Assembly (NCBI GenBank): GCA_017651185.1
Contig: JAGCDJ010000006.1
Location: 201,766-251,854, forward strand
Reading direction: 5' to 3'
From: Bacteroidales bacterium
Lineage (GTDB): Bacteria > Bacteroidota > Bacteroidia > Bacteroidales > ML635J-15
DNA length: 50,089 nucleotides
Notes under the pieces: model-generated
What the model was told of the DNA's origin: nothing
Database searches by the model: none
Seen by the model: the letters and a program-made list of their open reading frames with translations, nothing else
In this document: positions 1 through 8,221 of the stretch, in pieces
Position numbering within the stretch: the first letter of the stretch is position 1
How the letters are laid out: each line of letters begins with the position of its first letter
Position numbers and translations under genes: made by a program

Positions 1-2
1 AT

Positions 3-125
3 AATTTTGACAAAATCAGTGGCGTTCTTGTGGGGATAAAAGGTCAGTATTTGGTTTTTGACAATGGAATTGCCTTCAACGTGCGCAGTCATTCGGGGTA
101 TAGAATAAAATTAACCATTATGTAG
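3..125 (+). CDS. DUF2797-like protein, C-terminal fragment
   Basis: An open frame enters from the left edge and stops at a TAG at 123-125, giving about 40 residues. It contains GIKGQYLVFDNG and an NVRSHSGY motif, which resemble the C-terminal end of Bacteroidetes DUF2797 proteins as I remember that family. The function of that family is not established. The start lies outside the window. It runs in the same direction as recX, 42 bp upstream of it, so the two may be cotranscribed. The family assignment rests on a short tail and is only moderately sure; that this is the end of a real gene is likelier. Confidence 0.55.
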   Translation, partial: NFDKISGVLVGIKGQYLVFDNGIAFNVRSHSGYRIKLTIM

Positions 126-126
126 C

Positions 127-144
127 ATCGTTGCGTGCAATGAT
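127..144. repeat. Short palindrome between DUF2797 and recX
   Basis: ATCGTTGC, GT, GCAATGAT form a perfect inverted repeat of 8 bp arms. It resembles, in degenerate form, the GACGTTGC/GCAACGTC palindromes at 9325 and 9996, so it may be a decayed member of that dispersed family. No T-tract follows, so it is not an obvious terminator. Confidence 0.35.
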
Positions 145-167
145 GTCAATAAAAGAAAGAAAATGTA

Positions 168-629
168 ATGGATAACGAAGAATTCGAAAAATATCTTATC
201 AAGTCGCAAGCCTATTGTTCGCGTGCCGAAAAGTGTGAAAGTGATGTGCGGACCTATTTGTATAAGCAGGGCGTTGATTCGGAAACGATTTCAAAGATAA
301 TTGAAAGTCTTGTTGATGACAAATTTGTTGATAATGATCGTTATGCTCGTGCCTTTGTTTCTGATGCTTTTAAGTTCAACAAGTGGGGAAAGTTGAAAAT
401 TCGTCAGGCGTTGCTGGCAAAGGGTATTTCGGATAAGATTATGTCAGAACCTCTTGCCGAAATTGATGATGCAGAATATATGTCGTTGTTGGAGACTATT
501 TTACGTACAAAATTGAAATCGGTGCATGGTGATGACGACTACAAAATCAAAGCGTCGGTTTTCCGTTTCGCGTATAGCAGGGGCTTTGAACCAGAATTGG
601 TGGATAAAGTATGGGTAAAACTGCGATAA
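168..629 (+). CDS. recX: RecX family regulatory protein
   Basis: 153 residues, the usual size for RecX, which binds the RecA filament and modulates its recombinase and coprotease activity in the cytoplasm. The protein is built of the family's repeated three-helix units: the YLxxKGxxxExIxxIxxxLxxxxFVDDxRYA-type signature is seen around residues 30-65 (LVDDKFVDNDRYARAFVSD), followed by KWGKLKIRQALLAKGIS around 72-90. The start ATG at 168 follows an A-rich stretch with no clear Shine-Dalgarno, normal for Bacteroidetes. No recA is visible in the window. Confidence 0.9.
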   Translation: MDNEEFEKYLIKSQAYCSRAEKCESDVRTYLYKQGVDSETISKIIESLVDDKFVDNDRYARAFVSDAFKFNKWGKLKIRQALLAKGISDKIMSEPLAEIDDAEYMSLLETILRTKLKSVHGDDDYKIKASVFRFAYSRGFEPELVDKVWVKLR

Positions 630-868
630 TTATTTGTTCGTCAATCTGTCCACTTTACTGAACATAATTGAAATGTAAATATTTATCCTCAATCGGTTAT
701 TATAAAGAAGTTATGTGTGAATTATTTGTAATGAATTGATTCATAGTTAGTTATGTGTATCTTTCTAGTGGTTGTCGTTGAAAAGATTGAATTGCAAATG
801 AATGTATGACAATGACTTGCAAGGTTGGTCAAATTTTTATATAATCTCTAATGAGCGTTTAGGGGTTA

Positions 869-895
869 TTGTGTCAGTTTAATTTGTTAATTTTG
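869..895 (+). promoter_or_regulatory. Putative promoter in the 630-945 intergenic region
   Basis: TTG at 869-871 and TAATTTTG at 888-895 match the Bacteroidetes -33/-7 pattern (TTTG and TAnnTTTG) with a slightly short 16-nt spacing. It would give a 5' leader of about 45 nt for the gene starting at 946. The remainder of the AT-rich 630-868 gap shows no gene or structured RNA that I can recognise. Confidence 0.45.
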
Positions 896-945
896 TAACA
901 TTGAATTATATGATATTGCATTTAAATTACTTAAATTGATTGTAT

Positions 946-3483
946 ATGTCGAATTTTTCTATTGAAGCCAATAATGATCCACTTATGCAGTGGATATATT
1001 ATATTGAAAATGATGTTGCTATGAGAATGCGGTATGATTTGGATGATCCGTTGTTTTTGCAAAAAGTTTCAGTTCTGCAGGCTAAGCAGGTTAAAAACAT
1101 AATGACCGCAGGGTATTATCAAACAGAGGGATTTCGTAATGAAACAAATGCTAACTTTGCATACAATAGGCAAACTGTAGAAAGTGTTAGTAATCGTATA
1201 GAGCAGGTTGGTGGCATGATTGCCGATTCTCTGGAGAATGGTTTTGCAGCTATGAATTATAGTTTAACAGACTTGAGCAACAAAACTGATATTGCAAATG
1301 CATATTTGTCTGATGTCAAAAAAGGTATAGAAATGTCCAATAAATATTCGCAGCAGTTGGTTGGAGCAACAAGACAGTTAAATTTAGGGTTAGGACAGGT
1401 AAATGTTGGAGTTCAACACGTGAATTCTAAATTGGTAGGTATTTGCAACAATCTTATAGCAATAGATAGAACAATTTCGCATGGTTTTTACGATGTCAGC
1501 ATCAAACTGTCTGTAATCAATTCTAATCTTGATGCTATCATTAAAGAATTAAAAATTCCAGAATATCAGAGAAATGTCCGTGCTCATATACGGAATGGGT
1601 TGAAGTTTCTTGCTCAAGCGACAGTATCAGAAAAAGATACAGATAGGTATTTTGAAGATGCAATGGATGAGTTTACAAAGGTCATTGCCATTGATAGTAA
1701 GGATTTCTTCGGACATTATTATCTTGGTTATATCTATATGTATTCAATGAAGCACATAAATGTAGATAAGGCTATCTACCATTTTGAACAGTATATGCAT
1801 TATGCAAGGGTCGAAAATGAATCGATTTTGGCAAAATCGTTGTGGGACGATGCTTGTTTAAATCTTTCACTCGGATATTATATTAAAGGCAATTTGCCTT
1901 GTGCTATAAGAACAATAAAAGAGCAGATAGGAAATTCAGAAAAGGTCCTTGTTCAACATATTAAATATTTGTCTCTCTGTAGCGATGCAAAAAAGAAACA
2001 GGCTATGAAGGTGGTGTCCAAATTGCTTAATAAGAATCCGTATGCAGTTATGATGCTGCTACAAGATAGGGATATACTAACAAATCCGTTTCTGTTAGAG
2101 CATATTGATATGTTACGTATTAAAAAATATCACGAAGTTGAAGAAAAAATATTGAACATAAAAGATTTTGATAAAGTAGCAAAAGATTTTATATCGTGTT
2201 ATAATAACTTAATTGCTTATAATTCTTCCGTTGTTATGAGAGATTTTAATAGTAGTTACAAAGATTTAATTGTTGAAATATCTTCTCATAAAGATTTTGA
2301 ATCGTATTACAATAGAGTCAAGAAAATCAATACTTATTTGTCTGCTATAGAAATAAATGCTTATTGTAATAAAATAAATAATAATTTAAAACTAAAGCGG
2401 GATTTGGTTGTAAAAACACATCTTATGGAAGAAAAAATAAAATTGATGTGGAATTCTAAAGTTGTCCAATTTGAGAAAGAATTATTGAAGATAAAATATT
2501 TTGAAAAGAATCTAAAAGATTTTATCTCATATTACAATGAATTGATATCGTATAAACCAGAAAGATTTGGAGTTATCATAGAAGATTTAAAAGAATATTA
2601 TGAGAAAATACAAATATTAGATATTTCGATGATTAAAGATTATGAGTCTTATTTCTTTAGTTTGAAGAATAGGAGTCTTTTTTCATCAGCTGAATTTAAT
2701 AAGAATATTCATTCATTAAAGGTTTTGAATAAGCAGAGTTTTATATTTAGTAAGTTGATTGTCAAAAATGTAGGTGTTATAAAAAAAAGAATAGATATTG
2801 TAGTGGAAAAAATAAAAATGACTAGTGTAAATATGATAAAAGTTGAAGGGGGGTCGTTTATAATGGGTGAAGTGGTTGATAATTTGGGTGGTGAATTAGA
2901 GCAACCTGCTCATAGAGTGACCTTAAGTAGTTATAGTATTGGAGAGACTCCAGTTACACAATCTATGTGGATTACTGTAATGGGAAGTAATCCTAGTCAT
3001 TTCAAGGGTGATGATTTGCCTGTTGACAATGTAAGTTGGAATGATTGCCAAAAATTTATAGCAAAATTGAATGATATGACGGGTAGTAATTATCGTTTGC
3101 CAACTGAGGCGGAGTGGGAGTTTGCTGCACGTGGAGGAATTGTAAGTCGTGGTTATAAGTATTCTGGTAGTGACAATGTTGATGAGGTGGCATGGTATGT
3201 AGAAGATAGCAATCAAACAACCCATAAAATAAAGACAAAAAAGCCAAACGAATTGGGTATATATGATATGTGTGGCAATGTTTGTGAATGGTGTTGTGAC
3301 TGGTTTGGAAATTATAGTGAACACAATCAAGAAAATCCTATAGGTCCAAATGTGGGAATATCGCGAGTGCTTCGTGGCGGGTGTTGGAATTGCGATTCTA
3401 AAGGGTGTAGTGTTTGGAAAAGATATTATTATAATCCCGATGGATGTAGTGCCTATGCAGGATTCCGTTTAGTTCTTTCTTAG
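946..3483 (+). CDS. Large protein with coiled-coil/TPR-like N-terminus and C-terminal FGE-sulfatase (C-type lectin fold) domain
   Basis: 845 residues from the ATG at 946 (an in-frame TTG at 940 is a weaker start). Residues about 65-200 are polar, N/Q-rich and probably coiled-coil; about 205-340 look TPR-like (FTKVIAIDSKDFFGHYYLGYIYMYS); 340-620 are helical, lysine-rich and unrecognised. Residues 630-845 are a formylglycine-generating-enzyme-like (SUMF1) domain: VEGGSFIMGE, PVTQSMW, LPTEAEWEFAARGG, GNVCEWCCDW, RVLRGGCW, AGFRLVLS. There is no signal peptide. In Bacteroidetes this fold serves as a ligand-binding module more often than as a sulfatase activator, and it is a common target of diversity-generating retroelements. 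The last 35 residues have the spacing of such a variable region. The specific role is unknown. It ends by overlapping the convergent next gene. Confidence 0.75.
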   Translation: MSNFSIEANNDPLMQWIYYIENDVAMRMRYDLDDPLFLQKVSVLQAKQVKNIMTAGYYQTEGFRNETNANFAYNRQTVESVSNRIEQVGGMIADSLENGFAAMNYSLTDLSNKTDIANAYLSDVKKGIEMSNKYSQQLVGATRQLNLGLGQVNVGVQHVNSKLVGICNNLIAIDRTISHGFYDVSIKLSVINSNLDAIIKELKIPEYQRNVRAHIRNGLKFLAQATVSEKDTDRYFEDAMDEFTKVIAIDSKDFFGHYYLGYIYMYSMKHINVDKAIYHFEQYMHYARVENESILAKSLWDDACLNLSLGYYIKGNLPCAIRTIKEQIGNSEKVLVQHIKYLSLCSDAKKKQAMKVVSKLLNKNPYAVMMLLQDRDILTNPFLLEHIDMLRIKKYHEVEEKILNIKDFDKVAKDFISCYNNLIAYNSSVVMRDFNSSYKDLIVEISSHKDFESYYNRVKKINTYLSAIEINAYCNKINNNLKLKRDLVVKTHLMEEKIKLMWNSKVVQFEKELLKIKYFEKNLKDFISYYNELISYKPERFGVIIEDLKEYYEKIQILDISMIKDYESYFFSLKNRSLFSSAEFNKNIHSLKVLNKQSFIFSKLIVKNVGVIKKRIDIVVEKIKMTSVNMIKVEGGSFIMGEVVDNLGGELEQPAHRVTLSSYSIGETPVTQSMWITVMGSNPSHFKGDDLPVDNVSWNDCQKFIAKLNDMTGSNYRLPTEAEWEFAARGGIVSRGYKYSGSDNVDEVAWYVEDSNQTTHKIKTKKPNELGIYDMCGNVCEWCCDWFGNYSEHNQENPIGPNVGISRVLRGGCWNCDSKGCSVWKRYYYNPDGCSAYAGFRLVLS

Positions 3484-3986
3484 ATATCATCTGCCACTTC
3501 CAAATCCACAAACTCGTATCTGTTGCCGCTATAATCGAGTATTCTTACAAAATCTTCGGTGCTGATGGAAATCAATGCGTTGAGTTGGTTCGGCAGGAAA
3601 GTTAGGTGTCCTTTTGTTAGCAAGGTCTTGTCGATGAATGCAATGGTGTGGTTTTCGGTGTCGTTGAGTAACGAAAAGACTGAAATTGCACCAATCGTAC
3701 CTTTAATCCACTTATCGATTCTTTCTTGCGATGCGAACGATAGTTTTCCTTGTTTCAGTTTGTGCTCGATGGCGTGGATGTTTATGTCGCGGTAGTAGTC
3801 GGAGATGAGCAGGTAGTGCTGGTTGCCTTTGTGGTTGCGCATAAACAGGTTTTTGCATCGGCAAGCACCAATGCGTTTCCAGAATGCGCCATCGTCTTCT
3901 GACGAGAAGTCGCGAGGTGATTCGTAGTATTCAAATTTTATGTTTAAGTCGGTGAGCGCCTTGTAAACTATTTCCTGTCCAATCAT
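3480..3986 (-). CDS. YbaK/ProX-type aminoacyl-tRNA deacylase
   Basis: 168 residues of the YbaK/EbsC/ProXp family, which hydrolyses mischarged tRNAs in trans (for example Ala-tRNA(Pro) in ProXp-ala). Visible family traits are the GACRCKNLFMRNHKGNQHYLLI segment around residues 39-60, with the conserved Lys before a hydrophobic strand, and GTIGAISVFSLLND around 95-108, the substrate pocket loop. The stop codon overlaps the end of the convergent gene by 4 nt, and its start overlaps the stop of the upstream MeaB fusion gene by 4 nt, so it is the distal gene of an operon with that fusion. The exact amino-acid specificity cannot be read from the sequence. Confidence 0.8.
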   Translation of the reverse strand: MIGQEIVYKALTDLNIKFEYYESPRDFSSEDDGAFWKRIGACRCKNLFMRNHKGNQHYLLISDYYRDINIHAIEHKLKQGKLSFASQERIDKWIKGTIGAISVFSLLNDTENHTIAFIDKTLLTKGHLTFLPNQLNALISISTEDFVRILDYSGNRYEFVDLEVADDI

Positions 3987-5719
3987 TTCTCAAAGTATTT
4001 TGCTAATAGTTCGTGAGCGGCAGCAAAACTGCTGATTTTGTTGTCGAGTACCATTTGTTCGTAGTTTGGTAGGCATTCCATTATTTTCTTGTTCTGGTAG
4101 AAACTGTTTCGAATCGATTCGTTAATGGTTTCGTACAGCCAGTATTTTGCCTGTTCGTTGCGGTTGTAGTCGAAAAATCCGTTTGCGTTTGTATGTGCGA
4201 CGTATTTTGTTATCAGTTCCCAGATATTCATAATTCCAGCGCCAGTAAGTGAGGAGCAGGTAGTTGCTACAGGTGTCCAGCGTGATTTCGGCATTGGGAA
4301 AAGGTGCAGAGCGTTTTGGTATTGCGTCTTGGCGAGGTCGGCGCGGGTGATGTTTTCACCATCGGCTTTCGTGATGGCTATTGCATCTGCCATTTCCATA
4401 ATTCCGCGTTTAATGCCTTGAAGATCGTCGCCTGCACCTGTTACAAGCAGGAGCAGGAAGAAATCGACCATACTATGTACGGCGGTTTCCGACTGTCCAA
4501 CGCCAACGGTTTCTACAAATATGGTATCGAAACCTGCTGCTTCGCAGAGGATTATGGTTTCACGGGTTTTGCGTGCAACACCGCCAAGCGAACCTGCCGA
4601 TGGAGAAGGGCGAACAAAGGCATTTGGGTGTGAGGTGAGGTTTTCCATGCGGGTTTTGTCACCAAGAATGGAACCTCCGCTGCGTTCGCTGCTTGGGTCA
4701 ACGGCAAGAACTGCCAGTTTATGGTTTAAGTCGCAGATTTTTACGCCAAGTGCTTCAATGAAAGTGCTTTTGCCTGCTCCAGGAACGCCAGTTATGCCAA
4801 TTCGTATCGACTTGCCCGAATGAGGTAGGCAACCTTCGATTATTTTTTGTGCAATGGCATGATGCTCAGGTCGTACGCTTTCGACCATTGTTATTGCCTG
4901 ACCGAGTATGTTGGTGTCGGAACGCAAAATTCCGTCTATGTATTCGTCTGCGGTAAGTGTGGTCTTATGTCTGCGGAATCTTGCAATGTTAGGATTTACC
5001 TGTGGCGGTTGCGATACGCCATCGGTCACAGCAAGAGCGCTGTTGTCGGCCTTGCTTTCTTCGACTTCTCCTATGAAATGTTTCTGATCCATAGTGGCGT
5101 TAAGGGCATTAGGGTCTTTAGTGGCATTAGTGACAGTGGGAACGCCACTCTCTTTTATCGGGGCAGAAGCATTTTCTTTTTTGCTTTCCATTCTCATTCT
5201 TTTCATTCTTTCTGCAAAGCCACCATTTTCAAGGAAATCTTTGCTTAGTCTTTCAAGCAGACGGAACATAAGGTAATCGGTTTGGTTTAGAAGAATAATA
5301 GCCATATTTGCAATAGTTTCGTCTGAACTATTTTTTGCAATGTCCATGAAATAGCCAGCATCGCTGTGTTCCGCACCTTTTTTTCGCATATCTTCAAATT
5401 CTGCAGAACCCTTTTCCCAGATTTTGAGATTTCTTGTTTTAAGATAATCCGTATAATCTTCCAAAAGTTCCTTTAGGCTGGCTTTGGCAACATTTTTCAA
5501 GAATATTTCTGTTTTACTTGATGTACTCGCAGCAGCACTCCCTTCTGCAATGTTTTGTTTTCCAGAACGGGCGGCTTGAATCATCTGATCTATTGTGCGG
5601 TCTCCTTTTTTTAGATATTTATTACAAAAGTAATAGGTAATCTCATATATTGCTTCTGCCTTTTGATATGCAACGAGTGATTTATAATTTCCCGGTTTAG
5701 ATAACAATGAATCTTCCAT
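3983..5719 (-). CDS. Fusion of a four-helix-bundle (S23/IVP-type) protein with MeaB-type G3E GTPase
   Basis: 578 residues in one uninterrupted frame. Residues 1-180 are a complete four-helix-bundle protein of the 23S-rRNA-intervening-sequence family with its suffix domain (YKSLVAYQKAEAIYEITYYF, AARSGKQNIAEGSAAA, EDYTDYLKTRNLKIWE). Residues 180-240 are a low-complexity linker. Residues about 242-578 are a full MeaB/ArgK GTPase: Walker A GVPGAGKST near 308-316, DPSSERSGGSILGDKTRM, ETVGVGQSE and ITKADGEN. MeaB protects and reloads cobalamin-dependent methylmalonyl-CoA mutase. The linker still contains the VNPNIARFRR tail expected near the normal N-terminus of Bacteroidales MeaB, so a whole extra gene seems joined upstream. 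Mutase genes are not in the window. Confidence 0.88.
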   Translation of the reverse strand: MEDSLLSKPGNYKSLVAYQKAEAIYEITYYFCNKYLKKGDRTIDQMIQAARSGKQNIAEGSAAASTSSKTEIFLKNVAKASLKELLEDYTDYLKTRNLKIWEKGSAEFEDMRKKGAEHSDAGYFMDIAKNSSDETIANMAIILLNQTDYLMFRLLERLSKDFLENGGFAERMKRMRMESKKENASAPIKESGVPTVTNATKDPNALNATMDQKHFIGEVEESKADNSALAVTDGVSQPPQVNPNIARFRRHKTTLTADEYIDGILRSDTNILGQAITMVESVRPEHHAIAQKIIEGCLPHSGKSIRIGITGVPGAGKSTFIEALGVKICDLNHKLAVLAVDPSSERSGGSILGDKTRMENLTSHPNAFVRPSPSAGSLGGVARKTRETIILCEAAGFDTIFVETVGVGQSETAVHSMVDFFLLLLVTGAGDDLQGIKRGIMEMADAIAITKADGENITRADLAKTQYQNALHLFPMPKSRWTPVATTCSSLTGAGIMNIWELITKYVAHTNANGFFDYNRNEQAKYWLYETINESIRNSFYQNKKIMECLPNYEQMVLDNKISSFAAAHELLAKYFEK

Positions 5720-5730
5720 AACAAAAGTTT

Positions 5731-6690
5731 TTATCTGTATTTGTGTCCTGCAAGGTAGTTCTGTACATAGTCTTTTACACCATCTTCCAAACTATGGAAT
5801 TCGGCAATGTATCCTGCTTTGCGTAGCGATGTTATGTCGGCTTCGGTGAAATACTGGTACTTGTCGCGAATGTCAGCGGGAGTATCGATGTAGGTGATGT
5901 TGGGTTCAAGTCCCATTGCTGCGAAAGTCGCTTTGCCAAGGTCGTTGAACGGACGGGCTTTGCCGGTGCCAAGGTTATAGATGCCACTGTGCTTTCGTGT
6001 TTCCATGAAGTATATCAGAACATCAACGACATCCTTGACATACACGAAATCGCGGCTTTGCTCGCCATCGGCGAAGTCGGGGCGGTGCGAGCGGAACAAC
6101 TTGAGCATTCCTGTTTCGTTTATCTGGTTGAATGCGTGCATAATTACCGATGCCATGCGTCCTTTGTGGTACTCGTTTGGTCCATACACATTGAAGAACT
6201 TGAATCCTGCCCAGAAAAACGGTTTTTGTTCTTGTGCAAGCAGCCATTTGTCAAATTCGTTCTTCGAGATGCCATACGGATTGAGCGGTTTCAGAATGTT
6301 GGGGTCGGTGGTATCCGAAAAGTCGTTTTCGCCCATTCCGTAAGTTGCAGCCGATGATGCGTAAATGAATGGAATTCCGTATTTGCAACATTTCAGGCAA
6401 AGCATCTTGGTGTATTCGGTGTTCATCTTCAGAAGCAGCGACAAGTCGAACTCGGTGGTGTCGGTTCGGGCGCCAAGGTGGAAAATGGTTTCAACTTGCT
6501 TGTGGTTGGCATCGAGCCAGTCGGCAAAGTCGTCGCGGTTGACGAACTTAACCTTTTTGTTCTCGAAGTTGCCTTTCTTGTTTTCGCGCGAAAAGTCGTC
6601 CGACAATACAAGGTCGGTATATCCGCGTTCTATCAGCGTGGCTGCCAAGTTGCTGCCTATGAATCCTGCTGCTCCTGTTACTACTATCAT
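5731..6690 (-). CDS. hldD: ADP-L-glycero-D-manno-heptose 6-epimerase
   Basis: 319 residues, the normal length for HldD (RfaD/GmhD), which epimerises ADP-D-glycero-D-manno-heptose for the LPS inner core. Seen: the Rossmann motif TGAAGFIGSN at residues 5-14, the short-chain dehydrogenase YGISK catalytic pair, ARTDTTE, FFNVYGPNEYHKGRMASV and GEQSRDFVYVKDV. It lies 11 bp upstream of the MeaB fusion gene on the same strand and is probably cotranscribed. A CAAAGGTA at 6708-6715 reads TACCTTTG on the minus strand and is a likely -7 promoter box for this gene. It implies a Gram-negative with heptose-containing LPS. Confidence 0.92.
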   Translation of the reverse strand: MIVVTGAAGFIGSNLAATLIERGYTDLVLSDDFSRENKKGNFENKKVKFVNRDDFADWLDANHKQVETIFHLGARTDTTEFDLSLLLKMNTEYTKMLCLKCCKYGIPFIYASSAATYGMGENDFSDTTDPNILKPLNPYGISKNEFDKWLLAQEQKPFFWAGFKFFNVYGPNEYHKGRMASVIMHAFNQINETGMLKLFRSHRPDFADGEQSRDFVYVKDVVDVLIYFMETRKHSGIYNLGTGKARPFNDLGKATFAAMGLEPNITYIDTPADIRDKYQYFTEADITSLRKAGYIAEFHSLEDGVKDYVQNYLAGHKYR

Positions 6691-6707
6691 TGCTTTTGAA
6701 TTTTGGG

Positions 6708-6715
6708 CAAAGGTA
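6708..6715 (-). promoter_or_regulatory. Putative -7 box for hldD
   Basis: The minus strand reads TACCTTTG, matching TAnnTTTG, 18 bp upstream of the hldD start codon. No convincing -33 TTTG is seen at the usual distance, so confidence is limited. Confidence 0.4.
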
Positions 6716-6780
6716 ACAAATAATTTGCGGATTTGTTAACTTTACCGCTTTAATAAAAACTTTTCTTTGTCGGTGTTGAA

Positions 6781-7641
6781 ATGGCTTTATTTGATATTTT
6801 CGCGCTCGAAACAAATTTGTATAAAATGGAAAAACCGCACGCACACAAGAAACAACTTCTTGAAATGCAGAAACTTTACGCCGAATATAATTCGGCAGTG
6901 GCAAACAAGTTGCCTGATGAGGATGTAGAAGCATCGCGAATTGCATTTTACAACGTCTGCGACAACTACGACTGGATGGACTATGTTGAGGAAGAAAATG
7001 GTTGCGAGAAACTTGTAAATGTTAAGGACGAGGTTCTTGTGCCATCGAAGTATGAGCATTTGGGATGTTGTGTGGGTAAGGTTAACAAGCCAAAATTTCC
7101 TGTGACCGCTATGCTTGATGGCAAGTGGGGACTTGTTTTGCCCGATGGCAAGGGTACAGCGCTTTGCTCTTTTGAATACGATGATATTCAATGCTTTGAC
7201 AAGTTTTTCGTTGTCTCGAAGTCGGGTAGGAAAGGGGTGCTTGATAGCAAAGGTCGTTTGCTTGTGCCTTGCGATATGGATGATGTCATTTTCCAGCCGA
7301 TATATATAACCCATACAGATGACGGGCACTCGTGGTACGATGACTGTATGTTTGAATTACGCTGCGATGGCAAGTCTGGTGTTCTCACAATGGACGGGCA
7401 GTGCGTGATGCCATCGTACGATGAGATTTTGTTCTCGGAAATTGTTGATACAGACGAGGTTCTAGGTGCAATCCTTGATGGTCGCGATGGATGCGTTTCC
7501 ATAGATGGGAAACTTGTTCCAGATGAGGATTTTGAGAAATACGAGGACAAGTTGGTTTATTCCAAAGGTCGCTACAGTCATCGCTCGTCGTACAACTACG
7601 AGTTGGATGTGAAATTGGGGTACGCAGAAGGGAAAATCTAA
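6781..7641 (+). CDS. WG-repeat-containing protein
   Basis: 286 residues with several degenerate WG (KWG) repeats: GKWGLVLPDGKG, GRKGVLDSKGRLLVP, GKSGVLTMDGQCVMPSYDEI and GRDGCVSIDGKLVPDE, each about 40-60 residues apart. WG repeats form beta-rich repeat modules whose ligands are mostly unknown. There is no signal peptide; the first 60 residues are helical and precede the repeats. The ATG at 6781 is used, but the ATG at 6826 (MEKPHAHKK) is also possible. It is transcribed divergently from hldD and appears monocistronic, with a convergent neighbour at 7676. Confidence 0.7.
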   Translation: MALFDIFALETNLYKMEKPHAHKKQLLEMQKLYAEYNSAVANKLPDEDVEASRIAFYNVCDNYDWMDYVEEENGCEKLVNVKDEVLVPSKYEHLGCCVGKVNKPKFPVTAMLDGKWGLVLPDGKGTALCSFEYDDIQCFDKFFVVSKSGRKGVLDSKGRLLVPCDMDDVIFQPIYITHTDDGHSWYDDCMFELRCDGKSGVLTMDGQCVMPSYDEILFSEIVDTDEVLGAILDGRDGCVSIDGKLVPDEDFEKYEDKLVYSKGRYSHRSSYNYELDVKLGYAEGKI

Positions 7642-7675
7642 GGGATTTAGGATTTGTTCTGCTAATGTTTTTCCT

Positions 7676-8221
7676 TTATTTCTCCTCGCTTGGATTTATA
7701 TTCTCCGCAATTAATTCCTTTAGGTTGTTGATGATGTTGACATCGTTGAGGTTCATGCCTTCGAAGACTTCCTTTACATCGGCTGTGCTAAGTTCGAAAT
7801 AGTCATCGTCAGTGGTGTAGCGGATGATGAAGTTGATGTCCTGATACTGGCAGATGAAATTGCTGAAGCATCCTGCGAGGTCGCCTTTGGGTTGTAGGTC
7901 TATGTGGGAACGCTGGTAGTCGGCGTAAATTTCCGTGCCTTTGCCAACTTCGGATGTCAGGTGGAACTTGCCGTTGCAGAGTTCGGAGTGGAATTTCAGC
8001 AGGGCGATGCCCATACCGATTTTTCGTTCGGGACGTGAGGAGTAGAAGGTCTCGTTTATGGCATCCATCATTTCTTTTGGCATGCCGCAGCCGTTGTCGA
8101 CAATCTTGAGCGACAGCAAGTCCTGTTTTTCGCTGTCAACCATTTCTATTATTATTTCCGTCGCTTTAGCGCGGATTGAATTGTGAACTATGTCAATTAT
8201 GTGTAAATCAAGTGTTTTCAT
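7676..8221 (-). CDS. GHKL-type ATP-binding protein of the hydrogenase-like regulatory cluster
   Basis: 181 residues. The N-box HIIDIVHNSIRAKAT (residues 7-21), the G1 box DNGCGMP (42-48) and the G2-like KIGMGIALLK (67-76) define a histidine-kinase-type ATPase domain, but there is no dimerisation/phospho-acceptor His region and no membrane segment. The C-terminal 80 residues are a separate unrecognised domain. Its start overlaps the stop of the PHP gene by 4 nt. Such stand-alone ATPase proteins travel with PHP, DRTGG and [FeFe]-hydrogenase-like genes in Firmicutes and Bacteroidetes, and a redox or hydrogen-responsive signalling role is usually suggested; that role is inference here. Confidence 0.75.
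   Translation of the reverse strand: MKTLDLHIIDIVHNSIRAKATEIIIEMVDSEKQDLLSLKIVDNGCGMPKEMMDAINETFYSSRPERKIGMGIALLKFHSELCNGKFHLTSEVGKGTEIYADYQRSHIDLQPKGDLAGCFSNFICQYQDINFIIRYTTDDDYFELSTADVKEVFEGMNLNDVNIINNLKELIAENINPSEEK

Noticed and set aside
2923..3330. Minus-strand frames within the FGE-domain gene
   Set aside because: Shadow frames of a conserved domain with threonine/isoleucine-rich translation and no homology.
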